From NCBI GenBank assembly GCA_034521575.1, contig JAXHMJ010000003.1, positions 620,001 to 684,000 of the forward strand: DNA of 64,000 nucleotides, in the 5' to 3' direction. This DNA comes from a candidate division KSB1 bacterium (GTDB taxonomy: Bacteria; Zhuqueibacterota; Zhuqueibacteria; Residuimicrobiales; Krinioviventaceae). The translations under genes and the position numbers were made by a program. Shown here one piece after another: positions 1 to 8,535 of this stretch. The notes under the pieces are model-generated. The model was not told the origin of the DNA. It did not search any database and worked only from the letters and a program-made list of their open reading frames with translations. Each line of letters begins with the position of its first letter. Position 1 is the stretch's first letter.

Positions 1-126
1 CGAGTTTTCATCCGGAATTATTTGAGGATAAAAATAATAAAGGGGAATGATATTGCCCTTTCATGTTGTATTAAAAGGGAATGCCTTGCTGAATGATTGG
101 CGTACAATGGGACAGAGACATTAACT

Positions 127-1218
127 ATGAATGTCGAATTTAAATATCTGAGCAAACCGCAGACAATTTCTCTGCCTGACAACACACGTATTCTGAATAC
201 AGAGAACTTTGAACTCGTACAGGATACTTATATTGCTATTATCAAATCCCTGCTGCAGCCGCTTGGATATGAGCGATCACTGTTTGATATGGCAAAATCT
301 GTTGATACCGCGTGTGTGACGATCGATGCAATGATTCCGAACCCCATTCTTGATATGGTGCTGCGGCCCGTGCTTAAAACGCTGCACGCTGCCGGATTGG
401 CCTATACCGATATCTGTATTCTTTTTGCAGCAGAATATCCGCTTGAAGTTAAAAAGTCAATGGTTCGTAAAAAGGTCAGCAAAGATATTCGTGATTCGTA
501 TCATATCGAATTTCATGATAATTTTACACTCACCAACCATCAGCTCGCCGGAGACACGTCGCGTCAGACTCCGGTTTATATGGACCGCCGATTTCTGCGC
601 ACCCAGATGAAAATTGCCATAGGACGCGTTATACCACATTTTGCAGTGGGCTTGTTTGATTCTATCAGCGTTGTGGGACTCGGATTGACGAGTCCGGATA
701 CCCTGAAAGCTCTGTACGCTCTGGCGCGACAGGATATTCATGAGAACGGCACCTTTGATACTGTGATGCACCGGGATATTGTTGAAATATGTGATTTGGC
801 ACAGGTCGATTTTATTGTCAATATACTCATGAGCGCTCAGGAACGCGTCATGAATATTTTTTCCGGCAAGATAAAAGATACGTATCAAAAGACCGAGTCT
901 GTTTTGCAGTCCCAATATACCGCAAATCTGAAAGAACCGGCAGACGCCGCCGTGGTAACCAGCGGACTGACCGGCGTGGAAAAATGGTATTTGCTTATCG
1001 AAACTGTGTGCAATGCTGCGCCGAGTGTCAGGGAGCACGGGAGTATTGTTTTGCTGTCCGATCTCCTGTATCAGATGGATAACGCCAAAATCCGCGCATG
1101 TACGTCTTTGGAAGATTTTTTATCTATTTTTCTGGAACAGAAACGCTGGATGGGTATTTTTGAAATTCTTGAAGAAAAGTTAAAAAATAGAACCGTATAT
1201 TTTCCTATTGGTGTTTAG
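127..1218 (+). CDS. LarA-like (nickel-dependent lactate racemase superfamily) protein, in-frame TAG before the C-terminus
   Basis: This is a divergent member of the LarA/DUF2088 superfamily, whose studied members racemise lactate with a nickel-pincer cofactor. The fold is recognisable from three conserved stretches: a TIDAMIPNP segment in place of the usual D-x-TRP motif (about residue 67), a segment resembling the G-T-H-R-x-M region (ILFAAEYPLEVKKSM), and RVIPHFAVGL matching the family's x-EPHFFAGF motif, with the His kept. The family Lys that follows (Lys184 in Lactiplantibacillus LarA) falls on Ser in my manual alignment, so racemase chemistry is doubtful. The start at 127 omits ten residues of a possible upstream start at 97; no strong ribosome site decides between them. 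The TAG at 1216 is followed in frame by family-like sequence to 1371, which would restore a normal length of about 415 residues. Confidence 0.6.
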   Translation: MNVEFKYLSKPQTISLPDNTRILNTENFELVQDTYIAIIKSLLQPLGYERSLFDMAKSVDTACVTIDAMIPNPILDMVLRPVLKTLHAAGLAYTDICILFAAEYPLEVKKSMVRKKVSKDIRDSYHIEFHDNFTLTNHQLAGDTSRQTPVYMDRRFLRTQMKIAIGRVIPHFAVGLFDSISVVGLGLTSPDTLKALYALARQDIHENGTFDTVMHRDIVEICDLAQVDFIVNILMSAQERVMNIFSGKIKDTYQKTESVLQSQYTANLKEPADAAVVTSGLTGVEKWYLLIETVCNAAPSVREHGSIVLLSDLLYQMDNAKIRACTSLEDFLSIFLEQKRWMGIFEILEEKLKNRTVYFPIGV

Positions 1219-1371
1219 AAAACCATCCAAAGCGACTCTGAAACCGGTCCTGTACTGTGCTTTACCTCTTCAATTCGTTCGGCATTGAGCCGGATAGAAA
1301 AACAATACGGAACGGATTACCGTTGTCTGGCTCTGCCTGAGGGGTTGTCTACCTTTATTTTTGCTGCTTAG
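1219..1371 (+). other. In-frame continuation of the LarA-like gene past TAG
   Basis: The frame continues open for 50 codons after the TAG at 1216-1218 and ends at a second TAG (1369-1371). The translation (…SETGPVLCFTSSIRSALSRI…, then ALPEGLSTF) matches the look of a LarA C-terminal region, where a strand/helix segment precedes a conserved P-E-G near the end. This suggests that the first TAG is a nonsense mutation, a base-call error or a readthrough codon, rather than the true end. Confidence 0.5.
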
Positions 1372-1489
1372 GAACTTGTTCCATCCAATTTCGTTTAATT
1401 TTTTGTGGATAATGATCCCGATTTTGGAATGTATTCGTTTGCTTTTACGTTAATATTACTAAATATAGTCCGTTTTTATGGAGGTATAT

Positions 1490-1972
1490 ATGCACAGGAT
1501 TTATGCCATAGAACCCCTGGAAGCTCTCAAAATGTCTATACAGTCTGAAAAAGAGATGACAGAGTTTTATAAAAAAGCACAATCATTGTTTTATAACGAT
1601 GAAGCCGAATCCACCCTGAAACAGATGCTGAATGCGTGCCTGCAAAACCGACAAAAAAGTATCAGCCAATACAGCCAGGTAAGCGGAAAACGGATATTGT
1701 ATTTGAATTTGGACCGAAAACACCGGCTTAATTCTCTCATGCACTGTGGCAAAGACAGCCGGGAATCCATTAATACGGCAAAACGCAATGAAAAAGAGCT
1801 GGTGGATTTTTATATGACTCTGTCCCGACGGTTTCTGGATGCTGATTTGCGAGCTTTTTTCCGGAGTTTGGGTGACGAACATCAGGATCATCTGCACAAA
1901 CTCGAAAAACGATTCGAGAACCCGGAATTGTTTGATGAATCGGCAGAAAAACAGAATGCCGAAGCTGCCTGA
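1490..1972 (+). CDS. Rubrerythrin/ferritin-like protein with incomplete diiron site
   Basis: A 160-residue protein predicted to fold as a four-helix ferritin-like bundle of the rubrerythrin type. Helix 1 has SEKEMTEFYKKA, helix 3 has RNEKELVDFYMTLS, and helix 4 has GDEHQDHLHKLEK, which supply the usual Glu, Glu and E-x-x-H ligands. Helix 2, where E-x-x-H is expected, reads QMLNACLQNRQKSI and has no ligand pair, so a complete diiron centre is unlikely. There is no rubredoxin domain. The start at 1490 is preferred over 1478 because GGAGG at 1480-1484 sits correctly in front of it. It stands alone, followed at once by an intrinsic terminator. The role is unknown; oxidative-stress or metal handling is a family-based guess. 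Confidence 0.65.
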   Translation: MHRIYAIEPLEALKMSIQSEKEMTEFYKKAQSLFYNDEAESTLKQMLNACLQNRQKSISQYSQVSGKRILYLNLDRKHRLNSLMHCGKDSRESINTAKRNEKELVDFYMTLSRRFLDADLRAFFRSLGDEHQDHLHKLEKRFENPELFDESAEKQNAEAA

Positions 1973-1998
1973 CGCCTGATCAAAATTTGATCTTTTGG

Positions 1999-2032
1999 GC
2001 TCGCAAGATTATTTCTTGCGGGCTTTTTTTTT
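1999..2032 (+). terminator. Intrinsic terminator after the rubrerythrin-like gene
   Basis: A 10-bp stem (1999-2008 with 2014-2023, one G-U pair) with a five-base loop, followed by a run of nine T. It ends the transcript of the gene at 1490. Confidence 0.85.
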
Positions 2033-2050
2033 CTGCAATTGCAGTAATCC

Positions 2051-2079
2051 TTGCTTTTAATGCTAAATTCAATTATTTT
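2051..2079 (+). promoter_or_regulatory. Candidate sigma-70-type promoter for the desulfurase gene
   Basis: TTGCTT at 2051 and TATTTT at 2074 are separated by 17 bases, just downstream of the terminator and 26 bases before the desulfurase start. It was found by eye; AT-rich sequence makes chance matches possible. Confidence 0.4.
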
Positions 2080-2104
2080 ATTAGGTTTGGATAGATGAGG
2101 CTTT

Positions 2105-3271
2105 ATGAAACCAGTATATATGGATCATCATGCAACGACCCCGGTCGATCCGGATGTTTTAGATGTGATGATGCCCTTTTTTTCTCAGGAATTCGGCAAT
2201 CCTTCCAGCAATACACATGAATATGGCCATCGTGCCAGAGAGGCTGTTGAGCTGGCGCGGGTTCAGATCGCGGAATTGATCGCTGCATCATCTCCCGATG
2301 AAATTGTATTTACAAGCGGGGCGACCGAGGCCAATAATCTGGCTGTAAAAGGCAGCGCCCGATCCGCGCAACAGCGTTCCGGGCGCAATTTAATCACGCT
2401 TCCGATCGAGCATAAATCAGTGCTGGACCCTGTCGCCCGCCTTGAAAAAGAAGACGTAAACATTCGCTATTGCCGGGTCAATCAATACGGACGCATCGAC
2501 CTGGAGCATCTGCGTTCCCTGCTAAATGCAGATACAGTCCTGGTATCTGTACAGGCAGCCAACAGCGAAATCGGCACTTTGCAACCACTGACGGAAATTG
2601 CGGCTATTGTACGCCAATATCCTGCGCTCTTTCATGTCGATGCAGTCCAGGCCGCAGGACGTGTGCCTCTAAACGTGTACCGGGATTCGATTGATTTGTT
2701 GTCGCTTTCGGCACATAAAATGTACGGCCCCAAAGGCGTGGGGGCATTATATGTACGCAAAGGCTTGCGTTTGACGCCGTTGCTGGATGGCGGCGGTCAT
2801 GAACGCGGATTGCGCTCCGGTACCTACAATGTTCCCGGAATTGCGGGAATGGGCAAGGCGGCTGAACTTGCCGGGCGTAATCTGGACGAGCACAGCCGGG
2901 CAATGCGCGCTTTGCAGCAGCGGCTGTGGAATGGTTTGCTGGAGCAGATTAAAGATATACAGCTGAATGGACATCCCGAACACCGGCTTGCGAATAATTT
3001 AAACATTGCTTTTACCGGCGTGGATGGCGGATCACTTGTCCTTTCATGCCCGGATGTGGCGCTTTCGACAGGTTCAGCCTGTACCTCGGCATCGCCGGAG
3101 AGTTCCTATGTGCTCAAAGCGCTTCAAATCCCGGCAGCCCGGGCTCGCTGTTCGGTGCGCTTTGGTTTGGGTAAAGGAAATACTCAGGAACAGGTGGACA
3201 CTGTGATTGACAGCCTGAGCCGTGCCGTCGCCGGCATACGGCAGAGATCAATTTTACCGCAATTCAGATAA
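2105..3271 (+). CDS. Cysteine desulfurase (NifS/IscS family)
   Basis: A PLP enzyme that takes sulfur from cysteine as an enzyme-bound persulfide for Fe-S clusters and other thio-cofactors. It is full length at 388 residues. Visible hallmarks are the N-terminal YMDHHATTPVDP, the TSGATEANNLA cofactor segment, SAHKMYGPKGVG with the Schiff-base Lys, and the active-site Cys loop STGSACTSASPESS. The short loop around this Cys points to the IscS/NifS class rather than SufS. No IscU scaffold gene follows; the next gene is a flavodiiron protein and lipA lies two genes on, both Fe- or Fe-S-dependent. IscS and NifS subtypes cannot be told apart here, so no symbol is given. Confidence 0.92.
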   Translation: MKPVYMDHHATTPVDPDVLDVMMPFFSQEFGNPSSNTHEYGHRAREAVELARVQIAELIAASSPDEIVFTSGATEANNLAVKGSARSAQQRSGRNLITLPIEHKSVLDPVARLEKEDVNIRYCRVNQYGRIDLEHLRSLLNADTVLVSVQAANSEIGTLQPLTEIAAIVRQYPALFHVDAVQAAGRVPLNVYRDSIDLLSLSAHKMYGPKGVGALYVRKGLRLTPLLDGGGHERGLRSGTYNVPGIAGMGKAAELAGRNLDEHSRAMRALQQRLWNGLLEQIKDIQLNGHPEHRLANNLNIAFTGVDGGSLVLSCPDVALSTGSACTSASPESSYVLKALQIPAARARCSVRFGLGKGNTQEQVDTVIDSLSRAVAGIRQRSILPQFR

Positions 3272-3296
3272 GCTTAATACAGGAGTAAAACTCGTT

Positions 3297-4481
3297 ATGA
3301 AACCATTTGAAATAACATCGGATGTTTACTGGTGCGGCGCACTGCATCCGGACTTGCGCGTGTTTGATATCATAATGCAGACCAAAAACGGTTCCACCTA
3401 TAACAGCTATTTTATCAATGATGAGAAAAAGGTCGTTATTGATGCCGTGAAATTGAAATTCTCGGATCAATATCTTGAAAATTTGAAAACATTGGTCGAC
3501 CCGGAAACCCTGGATTATATCGTCGTTCAGCACAACGAACCGGATCATTCCGGCAGTCTGGTTCAATTAATGGATGTCGCTCCGAATGCCCGCATTGTAT
3601 GCTCCAGGGGCGCTGTGAAATATGTGCAAAATACCGTGAACCGGGATGTGGATATTATTCCGGTGCGCAATGGCGAAACGCTTGAACTCGGCAGCCGAAC
3701 CCTGCAGTTTGTAGTCGCTCCCAACGTGCATTGGCCTGATACCATGATGACCTACAGCGCAGAGGACAAAATATTATTCACATGCGACTTTTTAGGCGCT
3801 CATTTCTGTGACAGCCGCATGCTGAATACCAAAATTACGCGCGATATGTGGCCTGATTTTAAAGACTATTTCGACAAGATTATGCGACCGTTTAAAAAGA
3901 ATGTGCGCAGCGCTCTGGAAAAGATCAAAGAACTGGAGTTTGAGACTGTTGCTCCGTCACATGGGCCACTGCTGCAAGGTGATCTTGGAAAATATATTTC
4001 CGCTTACCGGGAGTGGTCGGCCGCGTCGCCGGAGAACGATCCGCCTAAAATGCTCATTTATTATGCCAGCGCTCACGGCAATACCGGAACCATGGCCGAG
4101 CTGATCGCTCAGGGCGCTAAAAAACAGGCGGATGTTCAGGTGTACAATGCCGAGGGGCTTGACCCGGAGACGCATCTTGATCTGATTGAGACAGCCGATG
4201 CGGTTGTCTTGGGATCTCCGACACTTAATAATGACGCCGTTAAACCTGTTTGGGATGTGATAAACAGTCTGGTTACTATCGACGTTAAAGGCAAGCTGGG
4301 CGCAAGTTTCGGGTCTTACGGTTGGAGCGGGGAAGCTGTAAAAATGCTGGATGCCCGGCTGGCTGACCTCAAGTTCAAGGTCCCGCACGAAGGGCTGAAA
4401 GCTGTTCTGATCCCGGGGCCGGAAGAGCGCCGGGCTTGTATTGAATTCGGAGAAAAACTGGCGAACGAATTGAGCAAATAA
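3297..4481 (+). CDS. Flavodiiron protein (A-type, FprA/ROO-like)
   Basis: A cytoplasmic O2 and/or NO reductase that protects anaerobes. It is 394 residues long, the normal A-type size. The N-terminal metallo-beta-lactamase-like half holds the diiron ligands: H-N-E-P-D-H near residue 79, a following His (NVHWPDT), the Asp of FTCDFLGAH and the His of APSHGPL. The C-terminal flavodoxin half opens with YYASAHGNTGTMAE, the FMN phosphate loop. The start at 3297 follows AGGAG at 3281; an upstream in-frame start at 3222 would overlap the desulfurase gene and is not needed. It lies in a run with thyX and lipA (13-bp gap to thyX), suggesting co-transcription. O2 versus NO preference cannot be read from sequence. 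Confidence 0.93.
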   Translation: MKPFEITSDVYWCGALHPDLRVFDIIMQTKNGSTYNSYFINDEKKVVIDAVKLKFSDQYLENLKTLVDPETLDYIVVQHNEPDHSGSLVQLMDVAPNARIVCSRGAVKYVQNTVNRDVDIIPVRNGETLELGSRTLQFVVAPNVHWPDTMMTYSAEDKILFTCDFLGAHFCDSRMLNTKITRDMWPDFKDYFDKIMRPFKKNVRSALEKIKELEFETVAPSHGPLLQGDLGKYISAYREWSAASPENDPPKMLIYYASAHGNTGTMAELIAQGAKKQADVQVYNAEGLDPETHLDLIETADAVVLGSPTLNNDAVKPVWDVINSLVTIDVKGKLGASFGSYGWSGEAVKMLDARLADLKFKVPHEGLKAVLIPGPEERRACIEFGEKLANELSK

Positions 4482-4493
4482 ACGGGGAGGATC

Positions 4494-5180
4494 ATGCAAG
4501 AACACGAATACAAAGTGCTGGATCAGGGATTTGTTCGCCTGGTTGATTTTATGGGCGGCGATTATGCCGTGGTTCAATCGGCGCGTGTGTCCTATGGTAA
4601 GGGCATTACTCATGATGAACGCGATAAAAAGCTGCTGTTTTTTTTGCTGGCAAACGGACACGAAACTCCGTTTGAACATTCGGTATTTAAATTTCATGTA
4701 AAATGCCCGTTGTTTGTCGCACGCCAATGGTTTCGGCACCGCATTGCAAGTTATAATGAAATGTCCGGCCGCTATACAAAAATGAAAGAAGAATTTTGCC
4801 TGCCTGAACGGCTGCGTTCACAAACCGCGGAAAATTACAAATATATTGATGTTCCTGAGGAACTCAATTCCGAGCTTTTGGGTAAAATAGAGGAGCATTA
4901 CCAGAGGGCATTCGAGCTGTATCAGGAATTGCTGAACGCCAAAGTCGCCAAAGAACATGCGCGTATTGTCCTGCCGCTGGCGTTGTATACCCAATTTTAT
5001 TGGAGTGTCAACTGCAGAGCGTTGATGAATTTTTTGAGATTGCGAATGGATGAACACGCTCAGTACGAGATTCGGGAATATGCCAATCGGATTGCCGAGC
5101 TTTTCCAACTGAAAATGCCCTGGACGCACGACGCGTTTCAAAAATATGTCATCAAGAATGAGAATCTGGGATCAGAATGA
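4494..5180 (+). CDS. thyX: Flavin-dependent thymidylate synthase ThyX
   Basis: Makes dTMP from dUMP using FAD, NADPH and methylene-tetrahydrofolate. The 228-residue protein carries the ThyX signature RHRIASYNEMSGRY (R-H-R-x7-S), with supporting elements such as NGHETPFEHS near residue 58, and a C-terminal LRMDEHAQYEIREYA segment typical of the family. GGGAGG lies just before the ATG. Its stop overlaps the lipA start (ATGA at 5177), so translation of the two is probably coupled. No thyA was seen in the window. Confidence 0.95.
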   Translation: MQEHEYKVLDQGFVRLVDFMGGDYAVVQSARVSYGKGITHDERDKKLLFFLLANGHETPFEHSVFKFHVKCPLFVARQWFRHRIASYNEMSGRYTKMKEEFCLPERLRSQTAENYKYIDVPEELNSELLGKIEEHYQRAFELYQELLNAKVAKEHARIVLPLALYTQFYWSVNCRALMNFLRLRMDEHAQYEIREYANRIAELFQLKMPWTHDAFQKYVIKNENLGSE

Positions 5181-6034
5181 ATCATAAAGCAAAACCCAAA
5201 GTCCGACTGCCCAGCGGAGAACAAGCGCAGGTTGTCAGAAAATTGATCCAGTCCAGTCAGCTGCATACGGTTTGCCAAAGCGCCCGGTGCCCCAATATCG
5301 GCGAATGCTGGAGCCGCAGAACGGCCACGTTTATGATTATGGGCGATGTCTGTACACGCAACTGTCGGTTTTGTGCGGTTTCGTCCGGCAAAGTCGGGCC
5401 GCTGGATGCTGAGGAACCAAAGCGGGTTGCCCGCGCCGTTGAGTCGCTGGGATTAAAGTATGTGGTGGTGACATCCGTCACCCGCGATGATCTGCCGGAC
5501 GGCGGCGCCTGGCATTTTGCCGAAACCATCAGGGAAATCCGCAGTCAGCAGCCTGAATGCAAAATTGAGGTGCTCATTCCGGATTTCAAAGGCGACCGAA
5601 ACGCGCTGGATACGGTGTTTGCGGCACAGCCGGATGTGCTGAATCATAATTTGGAAACGATAGAACGACTGTACCCGCAGGTTCGCCCGCAGGCGGATTA
5701 TCGGCAATCTCTGAATTTACTGGCCTATGCGCACGAAAAGGGGATGACCAGCAAAACCGGCATCATGGTGGGACTCGGAGAAACCCGAAAGGAGATTGAT
5801 ACGCTGCTACAGGATGTGATTGATGTTAACTGCAGACTGTTGACGGTCGGCCAATATCTGCAGCCTACGGTGCAGCATGTGCCGGTTGACCGCTATGTGC
5901 CGCCGCAAGAATTTAGAGAGATTAAAAAATCCGGACTTTTTCTGGGGATTAAGCATATTGAAGCCGCTCCGTTGGTCAGAAGTTCTTATCATGCCGACGA
6001 GCAGTATAAATCAACAAGAGTAAATGACGATTAG
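5177..6034 (+). CDS. lipA: Lipoyl synthase LipA
   Basis: A radical-SAM enzyme that inserts two sulfurs into protein-bound octanoyl groups to make lipoyl cofactors. Both Fe-S sites are visible: the auxiliary cluster Cys set CQSARCPNIGEC and the radical-SAM motif CTRNCRFC. The C-terminal RSSYHADE segment supplies the conserved Ser ligand of the auxiliary cluster. At 285 residues it is of normal length. It overlaps thyX by four bases. The sulfur-donor desulfurase lies two genes upstream. No lipB was seen nearby. Confidence 0.96.
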   Translation: MNHKAKPKVRLPSGEQAQVVRKLIQSSQLHTVCQSARCPNIGECWSRRTATFMIMGDVCTRNCRFCAVSSGKVGPLDAEEPKRVARAVESLGLKYVVVTSVTRDDLPDGGAWHFAETIREIRSQQPECKIEVLIPDFKGDRNALDTVFAAQPDVLNHNLETIERLYPQVRPQADYRQSLNLLAYAHEKGMTSKTGIMVGLGETRKEIDTLLQDVIDVNCRLLTVGQYLQPTVQHVPVDRYVPPQEFREIKKSGLFLGIKHIEAAPLVRSSYHADEQYKSTRVNDD

Positions 6035-6043
6035 AGGATATAA

Positions 6044-6463
6044 ATGGCAGTAATGGATATTATCACATACGGGCATCCGACATTGCGAAAACAAGCGGAA
6101 AAATGCGATGTCAATCATGTTGATCAGGCATTTATCAAAGATATGATTGAAACCATGTATCTCAAAGACGGGGTGGGGCTCGCTGCCCCGCAGGTCAATG
6201 TGTCAAAACAGTTTTTGGTCTGTCAGGACGGAGAACAGGAATATATTCTGATCAACCCCAAAATCATTGCACACAGCGAAACCCGCAGCGCAGAGTATGA
6301 AGGCTGTTTAAGTTTGCCGGGACTGCACGCCAAAGTCCCAAGACATGACAAGGTGGTGGTCGAGGCGTTTAACCAAGAGGGAAATAAAGTCGAAATCAAG
6401 GCCAGGGGGTTGCTGGCGGTTGTGCTGCAGCACGAAATCGATCATCTCAACGGAGTATCGTAG
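6044..6463 (+). CDS. def: Peptide deformylase, ended early by an in-frame TAG
   Basis: Removes the formyl group from nascent proteins. All three catalytic motifs are present: GVGLAAPQ, EGCLSLPG (Cys metal ligand) and QHEIDHLNG (HExxH). The stop at 6461 follows NGVS, whereas the family normally continues G-V-L-F/Y-I-D-R. The same frame resumes directly with IDRADLQTLSW and stays open to a TGA at 6623-6625, giving about 193 residues. The catalytic core alone is 139 residues. As def is usually essential, the TAG is likely a sequence error, a recent mutation or readthrough. It follows lipA by 9 bases. Confidence 0.9.
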   Translation: MAVMDIITYGHPTLRKQAEKCDVNHVDQAFIKDMIETMYLKDGVGLAAPQVNVSKQFLVCQDGEQEYILINPKIIAHSETRSAEYEGCLSLPGLHAKVPRHDKVVVEAFNQEGNKVEIKARGLLAVVLQHEIDHLNGVS

Positions 6464-6625
6464 ATCGATCGCGCTGACTTGCAGACCCTGTCCTGGACTG
6501 ATGCAGAGTTTGTCGAGCCGGACCTGCGGGAAACCAAAGCCGATATAGATACCCTGCAACGCATTTTTTCTGAACAAAACAGGGATTTACCCGAACTCGA
6601 ATTTGAAATCCTGCCGGGTCACTGA
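6464..6625 (+). other. In-frame continuation of def past TAG
   Basis: 53 open codons follow the TAG, starting IDRADLQTLSWTDAEFVEPD and ending ILPGH. The IDR directly after NGV-x matches the family order, so this is the displaced C-terminal tail of the deformylase. Confidence 0.6.
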
Positions 6626-6648
6626 ACACAAAACCAACGGAAACCGAT

Positions 6649-7398
6649 ATGAAAGCTATTGTGCTCGCAGCCGGATACGCGACACGCTTGTACCCCTTGA
6701 CCAAGGACCGCCCCAAACCCCTCTTAAGAGTCGGGGAAAAGACCATTCTGGACTATCTGTTAAAAGGATTTAACCAAATTCCGGTATTGGATCGGGTCTA
6801 TATTGTTTCCAATGCCAGGTTTGCATCGATTTTTGCAGAATGGGCCCGGATTGTCAATCAGTCCGATCGACATCCCGGATTTCAGGTGGAGGTTTTGAAT
6901 GACGGATCGCTGGATAATGAATCCAGACTGGGTGCTATTGCTGACGTACAGTTTGCTATCGATCAGGCCGGCATCGAAGAGGATTGTATTGTGGCGGCGG
7001 GAGACAATATTTTTCGCTTTGATTTTAAAGATCTGCACGAGACATTTCAAAGCCATGATGCGGATACGATTGTGGTTCAGGAGCTAAAGGATCGGGAACG
7101 GCTCAAACAACGCGGTGTGGTGTCCTTTGATGCCAATTGTAAAATTACGTTATTTGAGGAAAAACCGCAAAAGCCGCAATCAACCTATGTATGTCCGGCG
7201 CTTTATATGCACAAACAGTCGACATTACCGCTGTACAAAGTCTTTTTAAACGATCATACAACAGCGGACGCTCCCGGGCATTTCATCAGTTGGTTGTATC
7301 AACAAACCCCGGTCTATGCGTATGTCATGTCCCGGCCGGCGCTGGATATCGGCACGCTGGCGGTTTACAAGGAGATACAAAAAAAATATTCGATATAG
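6649..7398 (+). CDS. Sugar-phosphate nucleotidyltransferase
   Basis: The protein begins MKAIVLAAGYATRLYPLTKD followed by RPKPLL, the nucleotide-binding loop (G-x-G-T/A-R-L-x-P-L-T-x-x-x-P-K-P) of the NTP-transferase family, which joins a sugar- or alcohol-phosphate to an NTP to give an NDP-sugar. AAGDNIFRFD near residue 121 is the metal-binding GD motif. At 249 residues it has only the catalytic domain, without the left-handed helix of GlmU. Substrate is not readable from sequence. The ROK kinase gene starts 22 bases downstream, so the pair could phosphorylate and then activate a sugar. Confidence 0.85.
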   Translation: MKAIVLAAGYATRLYPLTKDRPKPLLRVGEKTILDYLLKGFNQIPVLDRVYIVSNARFASIFAEWARIVNQSDRHPGFQVEVLNDGSLDNESRLGAIADVQFAIDQAGIEEDCIVAAGDNIFRFDFKDLHETFQSHDADTIVVQELKDRERLKQRGVVSFDANCKITLFEEKPQKPQSTYVCPALYMHKQSTLPLYKVFLNDHTTADAPGHFISWLYQQTPVYAYVMSRPALDIGTLAVYKEIQKKYSI

Positions 7399-7420
7399 AT
7401 ATTCAAAGCGGAGTTTACTG

Positions 7421-8382
7421 ATGAGCAAGGAGAGAGAATTTTTTGCAGGACTGGATCTGGGCGGCACTTTTTTAAAATATTCCCTGGGTACCCGTAAAGA
7501 CGGGATGCTGGTCAAAAAAAGACGCCGAGCAAGGCGGATCAATCGCAGGACGCCATTTTCAATGTTATTTTTTCAGCTATTGAGGATTTGCAGCGTTGCG
7601 CCAAAGAACGGGATGGCCAACTCGTGGCTGTCGGTTTGGGCAGTCCAGGCGCTATTCATTTTGAGGATTGCCGTTTGATGGGAGCCACTCCGAATATGCC
7701 GGAATGGACAGATGCTCCTATCCGGTGAACGTATTCAAGGACAGTTTGGAGTTCCGGTGTGGGCGGATAACGACGGCAATCTGATGGCCTTTGGTGAAGC
7801 GCGTCAGGGTGCGGCCAGGGGTAAAAACATGTCCTCTGTGCAACGCTGGGCACCGGCATCGGAGGCGGCATTTTGATCAACGGTTCTCTGTACCGAGGCA
7901 GTCATTATTCGGGATCGGAGATTGGACATATTTCTATTGTGCATAACGGCCGATTATGCAATTGCGGCGGCCAGGGCTGTTTTGAGCAGTATGCCTCGGC
8001 GACATCCATGATCCGGCGCTATCAGGAACGTATGCTGGAAATGAACCGGCCCGCCCCGGAATCCGGTGGAACCAGGCTGATTTTTGACCGTGCAGCCAAA
8101 GGTGAACCTATTGCAGACGAAATTATCTCGGAAACCGTGGACTATCTTGGAACCGGTTTTGCGAGTCTGGTTAATGTGTTTAATCCTCAAGTGCTGGTTA
8201 TCGGTGGCGGCGTAGCCGAGGCCGGGGACGAATTTATCACCCGTGTTGAACGCGCCATTTACGGCAAGGCGATGAAACCTGTTCTGCGGGACCTGCAGGT
8301 GGTACGGGCACAACTGGGCAATGACGCCGGAAGTATCGGCGCTATCCATATGGCCGCGGAAATGTATGAAAAATCAAAATAA
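7421..8382 (+). CDS. ROK-family sugar kinase, three frameshifts
   Basis: A glucokinase/N-acetylhexosamine-kinase-type protein. GLDLGGTFLKYSLG at the N-terminus is the ATP phosphate loop and CNCGGQGCFEQYAS is the ROK zinc-binding motif. The reading frame is broken three times. An A7 run at about 7514 is one base short of restoring VKKKTPSK. An extra T lies at about 7726 (restored PIRERIQGQ). A base is missing at about 7831 (restored MVLCATLGTGIGGG). With these corrected, a normal protein of about 320 residues results, with no other decay visible. GGAG at 7410 precedes the start. The listed span joins the three frames. Confidence 0.8.
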
Positions 8383-8385
8383 ACC

Positions 8386-8414
8386 TTGCATCTTTTTTCA
8401 ATCTGTTTTATCTT
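8386..8414 (+). promoter_or_regulatory. Candidate his operon promoter
   Basis: TTGCAT (8386) and TATCTT (8409) are separated by exactly 17 bases. Transcription from about 8421 would place the leader-peptide ATG (8439) close to the RNA 5' end, the arrangement expected of an attenuated leader. Confidence 0.6.
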
Positions 8415-8438
8415 TAAGGTGTTAAACCGGAGAAAAAT

Positions 8439-8498
8439 ATGTACTGCCACCATCATTCACATCATCATCACAGCAAGATCCTTTCGGGAGGTGGGTAA
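8439..8498 (+). CDS. His operon leader peptide (HisL-type)
   Basis: A 19-codon open frame reads [19 protein letters not shown], with seven His in eight consecutive codons (8448-8471). GGAG at 8429 lies six bases before the ATG. It stands between a promoter and a terminator hairpin, upstream of hisG. This is the arrangement of attenuator peptides that measure charged tRNA-His: a ribosome starved for histidine stalls on the His codons. The last codons (8483-8492) double as the 5' arm of the antiterminator. It is too short for standard gene callers. Confidence 0.92.
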   Translation: MYCHHHSHHHHSKILSGGG

Positions 8499-8535
8499 CG
8501 TACATTGACATTGATTTTTTTTCAAGCCTTCCGAA
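8483..8535 (+). promoter_or_regulatory. His attenuator antiterminator
   Basis: TTCGGGAGGT (8483-8492) can pair with GCCTTCCGAA (8526-8535) over ten positions, with two G-U pairs. That pairing uses the 5' arm of the terminator (8524-8533), so the two structures exclude each other. A ribosome stalled on the His codons leaves 8483-8492 free and the operon is transcribed. A ribosome reaching the stop at 8496 covers it and the terminator forms. Confidence 0.8.

Noticed and set aside
1216-1218. General reassignment of TAG to an amino acid
   Set aside because: Many normal genes here end in TAG (lipA, hisH, the RND adaptor, the thioredoxin-ferredoxin fusion), so TAG is an ordinary stop.
3957-4739. 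Minus-strand frame of 260 codons
   Set aside because: It lies across flavodiiron and thyX coding sequence, which carry clear catalytic motifs on the other strand.
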